A program made the position numbers and the translations under genes. Below the pieces are notes generated by a model. It searched no databases and was not told the origin of the DNA. It saw nothing but the letters and a program-made list of their open reading frames with translations. From the NCBI GenBank assembly GCA_030018745.1, contig JASEHB010000196.1, forward strand, positions 1-5,438: 5,438 nucleotides of DNA, read 5' to 3'. Shown here piece after piece: positions 1-5,109 of this stretch; position 1 is the first letter of the stretch; every line of letters begins with the position of its first letter. The DNA is from Desulfatibacillaceae bacterium (GTDB taxonomy: Bacteria > Desulfobacterota > Desulfobacteria > Desulfobacterales > Desulfatibacillaceae).

Positions 1-60
1 GGTACATCGAGACCCGGCGATGCCCCGCGTAACGCAGCCCTCGTTTTCCTGGGGCCGCCC
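1..60. repeat. Partial copy of palindromic intergenic element (half, cut by window edge)
   Basis: This stretch matches, in reverse complement, the left half of the complete element at 3609-3725. The outer part (27-60) aligns without gaps at about 28 of 34 positions, including the exact blocks AACGCAGC and CCTGGGGCCGCCC. The inner end shares GTACAT next to the palindrome centre, but the sequence between has diverged. The element begins one base after the stop codon of the minus-strand gene at 62-2347, so it lies directly at that gene's 3' end. It may act in mRNA 3'-end stability or termination, but no T-tract is visible. The other half lies outside the window. Confidence 0.6.
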
Positions 61-61
61 C

Positions 62-2347
62 TCAAGAAAGGCCCTCTATGGCCCTATCAGTCCATTCCAT
101 CAGCCTCCTCAACTGCTCCCTAATTCCATGCGTTGAGGCCATCACCCCAAACTGGGCCTCCCTTGTTTTTATGTCTGAAAGAAGGGCCACATCCAGGGTC
201 TGGCCCACCCTGCCCACGCCGCGCACAATGACTTGCAGCAGGTGAAAGAGCCAGACAAGCTGATCCTTTCTTTCTGCCAGGGAGTAAATTTCCGAGTCTG
301 GATTGCCATACTCCCACAGGGCGCTTCGCAGCACAGAGGAGGCTGCATCCCCTCCCACAAGGCCAAGCAGGATATAGGCCTCCCTTTCAAGGGTCAGCAG
401 ATACCCAAGCGGCATGGCATCGTGCCAGGTGTAGGGGTTAAGAGCGGTTTTAAGGCCCTTGTGAATTGTGCGGATTTTTGCAAAGACGCGCTCGTTTTCG
501 CCATCCAATATATTGGCCACAAAGCCTGTGGCATCCTTGTCCAGGCCATCCTGCACATTGAGCACCTCTTCGGGGGTCATGCGGATGTCCTTTAAAAGCT
601 CCTTGTTGAAGCGCCGGACCAGCAGGTTTGCCAGCATAAGGGCGTTGCGGTCGGAAAAGGTGATAACCTCCGGGTCGTGCAGAAAGCCTTCCACCAGCAC
701 GCCAAGGCCGGTTTCGGGCTTTTTCATGCGGTTTATCAAAAGCCCCAGGCTGTTTAAAAGGGCAATGCGGTCCTCCTTTGCCACCTGCTCCTTCAGATAA
801 TGCCATAAAAAGGCAAAAACCTTTTTTTCGTGGCGGCAAAAGGCAGGTATGCTCTTTTCAAAGGAATCCCTTAAAAAATTGCCGTTGCTGTTAAAGCAGG
901 CGGCAAGCAGGCTTACAAGCTCCACGGCCTGATCCTGGGTGATGGCAAAATCCTTTGCCACAATTGCGTAATCCGCCTCGTCAAAGCCAGCGGCCCGCCG
1001 CAAAAAGGATTTCATCTTTTTGTTGACGCACGCCCTCTGGGTAAAAAACTCCACCTGCTCGGCAATGGGGCTGCTCACGCCAGCCATGACCTGGGAATTG
1101 CCCGGCCCTTTTGCATACAGGTTGACACCCTTTTGCTGCAAAAACCCAAAGGCCTCGTCAGGCACCCTTTCCAGGCCCTTGTAAACGCTTTCCAGCAAAA
1201 GCTGCACAGTGTCATCGCCAAGAATGTTTATCTGGCCAAGGGCCTCTATGGAGCCGGATGCGGAAATGTAAACAGCATCCAGAAGCTCGGTTACAAGGCC
1301 CAGGCGGTCTGCAACCTGCCAGGCTGCCAGGGTTGACCAGTCCCTTGCCCTCAACGCATGGAGAATTCTGGCAGACTTGCGGTTGAAGTCCCCGAACTCG
1401 CGCGAGACAAGGCGGGCCATGCCTGCAAGGTGGTCGCTTATGATTTCTTCGGGCCTGTCGGCTGCCAGCCAGCGGGGGTTGTTTATCTCCAGGCAGGGCC
1501 GCACAAGCACGCCCAAAAGCTTTTTGAATGCAAAAAGCGCATCATAAACCCCGGTGTAGTGGCGCAGGGGGTCTCTTGCGCCTGCCCGGCGCATCATGGC
1601 ATCGGCCTGGTTTATGAGCACCTGCATGGTGCCGCGCTTAAGGCTGTTCACCGCTGCAAGCATGGTGAAGGCCGCGCTGGGCTTTCGCTTTTCATCCAGA
1701 ATGACCGGGATTCTGCCCGGCTCGTCATCTATGCCCGGATGTTTTGGCGCATTGAAATAGGCATGAAGGGCGGTAAGGCAGGGCAGAAGGTTATAGGGGT
1801 CGTTTTCATTTGTGCGGTTTTGGCTGTCCATAAAAAGGCAGATGCTGTTTATGCCAAGGGATGCAAAGGTTGCTGCGGCCTTTTCAAAGCTGTCTGAAAG
1901 GGCCTTGGACTTCTGCCCGGACCGGGCGGCAGCCTCCTCCACACCGGCAAGGTCGAGGGGGGGAATGCCCGACAGGATGACAAAATCGTGCAACTGGGAG
2001 GCCGGGCCTTTTTCTGCAAAGCCCCTGCCCCTGTGGCGGATAAGGATGCAGCCGGGGCTGCCGGGCATTTTTTCCAGGCCCTTTGCCAAGGCGGTAAGGC
2101 GGCTGTTTATTTCATCAAAGCGCGGCTCAAAGGAGTCGTTGAGGGCGGCAAGGCAGCGGGCAAGGGAGTCTGCAAAAGACACAAGGGCGACCCGCCAGGG
2201 GTCCAGACGGCTTTCCTGCTCATAAAGGGTCTCGATGAGTCCGGGGATGCCGGTTTTTTGCGGCTCAACAACAGCCTCGCCTATGTCTGCAAAAATGTCC
2301 TCAAAAAGATTCTCCACATCCTTGTCAAAACCGCCATCCGAAGCCAT
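62..2347 (-). CDS. Large uncharacterised protein, 761 aa, predicted cytoplasmic
   Basis: I do not recognise a family. The frame stays open for 761 codons and ends in TGA at 64-62. I chose the ATG at 2347-2345, which follows a run of six G (2357-2352) at a 4-nt gap; a TTG nine codons upstream (2374) would add MALLFLGGS and lacks a well-placed ribosome site. The protein opens with an acidic helix (about residues 8-28, DKDVENLFEDIFADIGEAVV). Residues 98-220 look alpha/beta, with hydrophobic strands near GCILI (99-103), DFVILSG (121-127) and INSICLFMD (166-174). The rest appears mostly helical, which could suit a helical-repeat scaffold, but no clear repeat unit was found. There is no signal peptide or membrane segment, and no recognisable Walker, protease or nuclease motif. 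It is divergent from the methyltransferase gene and monocistronic within this window. It is certainly coding; its function is unknown. Confidence 0.85.
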   Translation of the reverse strand: MASDGGFDKDVENLFEDIFADIGEAVVEPQKTGIPGLIETLYEQESRLDPWRVALVSFADSLARCLAALNDSFEPRFDEINSRLTALAKGLEKMPGSPGCILIRHRGRGFAEKGPASQLHDFVILSGIPPLDLAGVEEAAARSGQKSKALSDSFEKAAATFASLGINSICLFMDSQNRTNENDPYNLLPCLTALHAYFNAPKHPGIDDEPGRIPVILDEKRKPSAAFTMLAAVNSLKRGTMQVLINQADAMMRRAGARDPLRHYTGVYDALFAFKKLLGVLVRPCLEINNPRWLAADRPEEIISDHLAGMARLVSREFGDFNRKSARILHALRARDWSTLAAWQVADRLGLVTELLDAVYISASGSIEALGQINILGDDTVQLLLESVYKGLERVPDEAFGFLQQKGVNLYAKGPGNSQVMAGVSSPIAEQVEFFTQRACVNKKMKSFLRRAAGFDEADYAIVAKDFAITQDQAVELVSLLAACFNSNGNFLRDSFEKSIPAFCRHEKKVFAFLWHYLKEQVAKEDRIALLNSLGLLINRMKKPETGLGVLVEGFLHDPEVITFSDRNALMLANLLVRRFNKELLKDIRMTPEEVLNVQDGLDKDATGFVANILDGENERVFAKIRTIHKGLKTALNPYTWHDAMPLGYLLTLEREAYILLGLVGGDAASSVLRSALWEYGNPDSEIYSLAERKDQLVWLFHLLQVIVRGVGRVGQTLDVALLSDIKTREAQFGVMASTHGIREQLRRLMEWTDRAIEGLS

Positions 2348-2452
2348 AGAACCCCCCAAAAAGAGCAAAGCCAAAGGCGTTTTTTGCTTCCTGCCGGAGC
2401 TTGACGCCCAAAAGCCCCTTGCGGCAAGAGCCTTGAAAAGGCGTATAAGAGG

Positions 2453-2480
2453 TTGAAACGCAAAAGGATAGATTTATAAT
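2453..2480 (+). promoter_or_regulatory. Sigma70-type promoter, upstream of the methyltransferase
   Basis: TTGAAA (2453-2458, 5 of 6 to consensus) and TATAAT (2475-2480, perfect) are separated by 16 nt. Transcription would start near 2487. This would give the methyltransferase gene a leader of about 280 nt, or directly express the short ORF that begins at 2491. The boxes are an unusually good match for a GC-rich surrounding. Confidence 0.6.
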
Positions 2481-2490
2481 TTAGCATGGA

Positions 2491-2646
2491 TTGACCGGAA
2501 TTGGAATAGCCATAGTCTGCCCCTGGGAAAATGATGCAGAACTTGCGGGTTTGGCAAGGGCTTTAGGTGTACCGGCAGTAAAACAAGACCACGGAACGGC
2601 GAAGTGCAACGCAGCAGACACCAGGCTCGCCAGCCTTTATCCCTGA
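2491..2646 (+). CDS. Doubtful 51-aa ORF or gene remnant in the leader
   Basis: Reading from TTG at 2491, the frame encodes 51 residues to TGA at 2644-2646. The middle part looks protein-like (GIAIVCPWENDAELAGLARA, then LGVPAVKQDHG), with a hydrophobic strand followed by an amphipathic helix. There is no ATG or GTG start, no Shine-Dalgarno sequence, and an in-frame TAG at 2482-2484. The last third runs through the repeat fragment at 2599-2615. It lies directly after the promoter at 2453-2480, so leaderless translation is conceivable. A degraded fragment of a larger gene, or a chance frame, is at least as likely. I do not recognise the product. Confidence 0.2.
   Translation: MTGIGIAIVCPWENDAELAGLARALGVPAVKQDHGTAKCNAADTRLASLYP
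2599..2615. repeat. 17-nt fragment of the palindromic element
   Basis: GCGAAGTGCAACGCAGC is the reverse complement of 3629-3645 in the complete element, with one mismatch. It contains the same AACGCAGC core found at 31-38. Similarity ends beyond this block, so it is either an eroded copy or a related short repeat. Together with 3629-3645 it brackets the methyltransferase gene in inverted orientation. Confidence 0.4.
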
Positions 2647-2768
2647 CAATTCATGAATTTTCCGGGACAGGGTTGAAGTTTCCTTCTTGCAGGCTTACAT
2701 ATCCTTCCAGGGCGGCAATCTGGGGCCAGTCTTTTAACCAATGGAAACACATAGAGGCGTTGCGGGCA

Positions 2769-3629
2769 ATGAAACAGGCCGTTATCTTGAGCCACTTTCA
2801 GGCAAAAATTCTGCTTGATGCAGGCGGCTTGCAGCAGGTGGAGGTTTCGCCGAATCTTGGCCTTACAAAAACAGTTGCCGACATTTCCAAAGACGGCGTG
2901 TGCTTTTGGGATTTGCTCACAATTTCCTGGGACACCATAAAAACAATCGCAAAAAAGCCCAACACGGTTTTTAAAATAACCGGCAGCTCCATTGAAAAAA
3001 TCCAGACCATTTCTGATCTCACGGGCCGGGTGTTCAGCCTTTATCCCACAGAAAAAGCGCCCACCATGCTTGTTAGCGGGCTTTTGATGCACAGGGTGAA
3101 AGGCACAGACCCCCTTGAGGACACAAAATGGAAGGTCAAAGCCATAAGCCCGGCAAAGGGCAGGGTGCTGGACACGGCCACAGGGCTTGGCTACACGGCC
3201 ATAATGGCCGCGCGCACAGCCGACAGGGTGGACACCATAGAGCTTGACCCGGCTGCCGTGGAAATGACCCGGCAAAACCCCTGGTCAAAAGAGCTTTTTG
3301 AAAACCCGGCCATAGTGCGCCACCAGGGGGATGCGGCCCAGGTTGTAACAACCTTTGAGGACAACGCCTTTTCCGCCATAATCCACGACCCGCCGGTCAT
3401 CGGGCTTGGCGGCGACCTTTACGGACTTGCCTTCTACCAGCAGCTTTTTAGGGTGCTTGCCCCGCGCGGGCGGCTTTTCCACTACATAGGCAACCCGGAC
3501 AGCCCTTCGGGCAAAAGAACAACCCAAGGGGTGATGCGCCGCCTTGCTGAAGCAGGCTTTGAGAGGGTGGCAACATACCCAAAGGCCTTTGGAGTCACCG
3601 CATACAGGGCGGCCCCAGGGAGACGATAG
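2769..3629 (+). CDS. SAM-dependent methyltransferase, COG2521-like (mainly archaeal family)
   Basis: The product is a class I (Rossmann-fold) methyltransferase of 286 aa. Motif I is VLDTATGLGYTA (133-144), the acidic loop after strand 2 is TIELDP (156-161), GD at 187-188 fits motif III, and motif IV is HDPP (206-209). Further family-like stretches are NPWSKELF (170-177) and GRLFHYIGNP (234-243). The layout, with an N-terminal domain starting SHFQAKILLDAGG and VSPNLGLTK before the catalytic domain, matches predicted archaeal methyltransferases of COG2521. The DPP motif resembles the (D/N)PP signature of enzymes that methylate exocyclic amino groups of nucleic acid bases, so an RNA or DNA substrate is an inference; the true substrate is unknown. 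I chose the ATG at 2769 because the family-like sequence starts there and the upstream extension to GTG 2604 looks non-coding. The ribosome site is weak (GAGG 2754-2757, 11-nt gap). The last six residues (AAPGRR) and the stop lie inside the palindromic repeat. Confidence 0.85.
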   Translation: MKQAVILSHFQAKILLDAGGLQQVEVSPNLGLTKTVADISKDGVCFWDLLTISWDTIKTIAKKPNTVFKITGSSIEKIQTISDLTGRVFSLYPTEKAPTMLVSGLLMHRVKGTDPLEDTKWKVKAISPAKGRVLDTATGLGYTAIMAARTADRVDTIELDPAAVEMTRQNPWSKELFENPAIVRHQGDAAQVVTTFEDNAFSAIIHDPPVIGLGGDLYGLAFYQQLFRVLAPRGRLFHYIGNPDSPSGKRTTQGVMRRLAEAGFERVATYPKAFGVTAYRAAPGRR

Positions 3630-3725
3630 CTGCGTTGCGCTTCGCTCGCAATTTCGGTCATGTACTAAAAGTACACTCCCTCGCTTCAAAACTCGTGCGC
3701 CTTGCTCTCGTCTCCCTGGAGCCGC
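3609..3725. repeat. Complete palindromic intergenic element, about 117 bp
   Basis: The outer arms GCGGCCCCAGGGAGACGA (3609-3626) and TCGTCTCCCTGGAGCCGC (3708-3725) are inverted repeats matching at 17 of 18 positions. At the exact centre is a second palindrome, TGTACT-AAA-AGTACA (3661-3675). Between arm and centre, pairing is weak (shared GCGC and C-rich blocks only). The 5' arm overlaps the end of the methyltransferase gene and supplies its TAG stop. The half copy at 1-60 and the fragment at 2599-2615 show that it belongs to a repeat family. No T-tract follows, so it is not a typical intrinsic terminator. It could form a cruciform or RNA hairpin, or be a non-autonomous mobile or REP-like element. 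Confidence 0.7.
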
Positions 3726-3759
3726 ACTCGTTTTCCTGCCATGTCGGCCTGCAAATCAA

Positions 3760-3772
3760 TGGTGAATCACCA
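3760..3772. repeat. Short perfect palindrome TGGTGA-A-TCACCA
   Basis: The six-base arms are perfect around a single central A. It lies in the transition zone about 107 nt upstream of the -35 box of the GNAT gene promoter. It could be a protein-binding site, but nothing else supports that and it may be chance. Confidence 0.25.
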
Positions 3773-3878
3773 GACTCTACAATGCGCTCTCTTGACCAAA
3801 AACTTACATGCACCCCTCATCCGTAAGCAGTTGAAATTTAAGAACTACGCAGAAAATTGTGAAACTGGTTTTTATTTA

Positions 3879-3906
3879 TTGACATTCATAGAGAGCTTGT
3901 TATATT
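3879..3906 (+). promoter_or_regulatory. Sigma70-type promoter of the GNAT-ASCH unit
   Basis: A perfect TTGACA (3879-3884) is followed after 16 nt by TATATT (3901-3906, 5 of 6). Transcription would start near 3913, leaving a leader of about 147 nt before the ATG at 4060. It is the best promoter match upstream of the pair and would express both genes. Confidence 0.6.
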
Positions 3907-3932
3907 TACTAAATAATGCAGTCGTATATAAT
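3905..3932 (+). promoter_or_regulatory. Possible second, weaker promoter
   Basis: TTTACT (3905-3910, 4 of 6) and a perfect TATAAT (3927-3932) are 16 nt apart, overlapping the -10 box of the stronger promoter. Another TATAAT at 3946-3951 has no usable -35 box. In AT-rich DNA such matches are frequent, so this is tentative. Confidence 0.25.
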
Positions 3933-4009
3933 TAATTGAATTTATTATAATTTTTGTCGCGCTTGGTTTTGCTGGTGGTCTGTGAGACTGTTTTGAATAT
4001 CCATAGCTT

Positions 4010-4028
4010 GCTAATGCTACTAATTAGC
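4010..4028. promoter_or_regulatory. Inverted repeat in the leader, possible operator or hairpin
   Basis: GCTAAT (4010-4015) and ATTAGC (4023-4028) are perfect inverted arms around a 7-nt loop, 31 nt before the GNAT start codon. The spacing fits a weak hairpin in the leader RNA or a dimeric regulator site. Autoregulation by the downstream PUA-like proteins is conceivable but only inferred. Confidence 0.25.
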
Positions 4029-4045
4029 CCCAAAAACAAAGAGCT

Positions 4046-4050
4046 TGAGG
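4046..4050 (+). promoter_or_regulatory. Ribosome binding site fixing the GNAT start
   Basis: TGAGG ends 9 nt before ATG 4060. The alternative in-frame TTG at 4045 overlaps this site and has no ribosome site of its own, so the ATG is preferred. Confidence 0.6.
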
Positions 4051-4059
4051 CAACAGAAA

Positions 4060-5109
4060 ATGGATCTTGAGATTAGACAGTTTAAGGATATTGACCTTGA
4101 CGATCCTTTTTTTGATTCACTAAAACAAGACTATAAGGAGTTTGTTGAATGGTTTGATAGAAAAGCAGGCGAAAGTGCTTATGTTTACTATAATAAGTCA
4201 AATAAAATTGAAGGTATTTTATATCTTAAGGATGAAAATGAAAGCCTAAACGATGTTAATCCACCGCTTCGAAAAGAAAAGAGAATTAAAATAGGTACAT
4301 TTAAAATAAATCCTCATGGCACTCTTTTAGGTGAAAGATTTGTAAAAAAAGTTTTTGATCATGCAATTTCAAAAGGTGTTTATGAGATATATGCGACAGT
4401 ATTTAAGAAGCATGAAGCATTGATTGCCCTGCTTAAGCGGTATGGATTTCGGGATTATGGATTTAAAACTACACATAATGGTACTGAATTAGTCCTTCTC
4501 AAAAAATTGAGTGCAATATCGAATGATATAGTGAGTAGCTATCCTTTGATCAGACTTTCAAATCAGAATATTTATTTGTTATCACTTTATCCCAAATGGC
4601 ACACTCGCCTGTTGCCGGATTCTATACTTAAAACCGAACAGTCCGATATTATTGAAGATATATCACACTCAAATAGTATTCATAAGGTTTATTTGGCAGC
4701 GATGAAGGGTATGGAGAATCTAAAACGAGGTGATATTATAGTTATTTACCGCACTTCTGATGAGGAGGGCCACGCACACTACAGGTCTGTTGTTACATCC
4801 ATTTGCGTACTAGAAGAATATAAAAATATAAGAGAATTCGAGGATAAAGCTGATTTTTTGCGTTATTGTCAGCCCTACAGCATATTTACTGAAAGAGAAT
4901 TAATTGATCTATGGAAATTTAAAAGATATAAACATATTATTCGATTTATGTATAATATTGCCCTAAAGAAGCGTCCGACCAGACAAGTACTGCTCGATGA
5001 AATTGGGCTTGACCAAAATGCTTATTTTGGCTTTTTAAAATTAACACGCGCCCAGTTGAAGCAAATTGTCGAAAAGGGGAAGATAAATGAGAGTCTTATT
5101 GTCGATTAA
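4060..5109 (+). CDS. GNAT acetyltransferase fused to a C-terminal PUA/ASCH/EVE-like domain
   Basis: The protein has 349 aa and two regions. Residues 1-150 read as a GNAT fold: strand 4 at RIKIGTFKINP (75-85), a degenerate acetyl-CoA loop HGTLLGERF (86-94) where the usual R/Q-x-x-G-x-G/A is only partly kept, helix 3 to HA (101-102), and the late GNAT signature HEALIALLKRYGFRDYGFK (118-136) followed by the strand ELVLLKKL. Residues 160-349 look like a PUA-superfold domain of ASCH or EVE type: YPLIRLSNQNIYLLSLYP, then LKRGDIIVIYRT (221-232) and RSVVTSICVLEEY (242-254), and a closing LTRAQLKQIVEKG (328-340). PUA-like domains commonly bind RNA or modified bases, so acetylation of an RNA-linked substrate is inferred, not shown. 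There is no membrane segment. The gene is AT-rich and uses AGA and ATA codons freely, unlike the two genes to its left, which suggests transfer. It is cotranscribed with the ASCH gene that overlaps its end. Confidence 0.8.
   Translation: MDLEIRQFKDIDLDDPFFDSLKQDYKEFVEWFDRKAGESAYVYYNKSNKIEGILYLKDENESLNDVNPPLRKEKRIKIGTFKINPHGTLLGERFVKKVFDHAISKGVYEIYATVFKKHEALIALLKRYGFRDYGFKTTHNGTELVLLKKLSAISNDIVSSYPLIRLSNQNIYLLSLYPKWHTRLLPDSILKTEQSDIIEDISHSNSIHKVYLAAMKGMENLKRGDIIVIYRTSDEEGHAHYRSVVTSICVLEEYKNIREFEDKADFLRYCQPYSIFTERELIDLWKFKRYKHIIRFMYNIALKKRPTRQVLLDEIGLDQNAYFGFLKLTRAQLKQIVEKGKINESLIVD
5075..5080 (+). promoter_or_regulatory. Ribosome binding site of the ASCH gene, inside the GNAT gene
   Basis: AGGGGA lies 6 nt before ATG 5087 and within the last codons of the GNAT gene. 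It supports the overlapping start and translation coupled to the upstream gene. Confidence 0.6.

Larger units (their letters stand above)
2348..2768. other. Divergent intergenic region, 421 bp
   Basis: The region separates two divergently read genes. It holds a strong plus-strand promoter match (2453-2480), a doubtful 51-aa plus-strand ORF (2491-2646) and a repeat fragment (2599-2615), each listed separately. It also has a small inverted repeat, GCCTT-GAA-AAGGC (2430-2442), just before the promoter. A 33-codon minus-strand frame (2651-2752) starts with ATG but has no ribosome site. No convincing promoter for the minus-strand gene was found; the best TATAAA-like box there lacks a -35 partner. 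The plus-strand frame upstream of 2769 is open back to a GTG at 2604, but its residues look random and it overlaps the repeat fragment, so I treat it as leader. Confidence 0.6.
3726..4059. other. Gene-free AT-rich transition and leader of the GNAT gene
   Basis: After the palindromic element the sequence shifts from GC-rich to AT-rich, mostly between about 3780 and 3860. It carries CTCGTTTTCCTG (3727-3738), an exact 12-nt direct copy of 40-51. It also carries a 13-nt palindrome (3760-3772), a strong promoter (3879-3906), a weaker one (3905-3932) and an inverted repeat (4010-4028). Short open frames here (for example 3635-3826 and 3702-3935) run across the repeat or into AT-rich filler and are not convincing genes. 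I see no tRNA, integrase site or insertion sequence end. Confidence 0.55.

Noticed and set aside
1358..1897. 179-aa plus-strand open frame opposite the large gene
   Set aside because: It is antisense to a long gene with clear coding character; frames of this length are common opposite GC-rich genes, and it has no recognisable domain.
2348..2374. TTG start giving the large minus-strand protein nine more residues
   Set aside because: The ATG at 2347 follows a G-rich run at close spacing, while the TTG has no well-placed ribosome site.
2604..2768. N-terminal extension of the methyltransferase from GTG 2604
   Set aside because: The 55 extra residues look random, overlap the repeat fragment, and precede the family-like start at ATG 2769.
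2637..3275. 212-aa minus-strand frame opposite the methyltransferase
   Set aside because: The plus strand carries conserved methyltransferase motifs across the same bases; the antisense product is rich in Cys, Gly and Arg and has no recognisable features.
3661..3675. Intrinsic terminator for the methyltransferase gene
   Set aside because: The TGTACT/AGTACA hairpin is weak and no run of T follows; it is better explained as the centre of the larger palindrome.
3635..3935. Plus-strand short frames across the palindromic element and AT-rich leader
   Set aside because: They start inside the repeat, overlap one another, lack ribosome sites and change composition midway.
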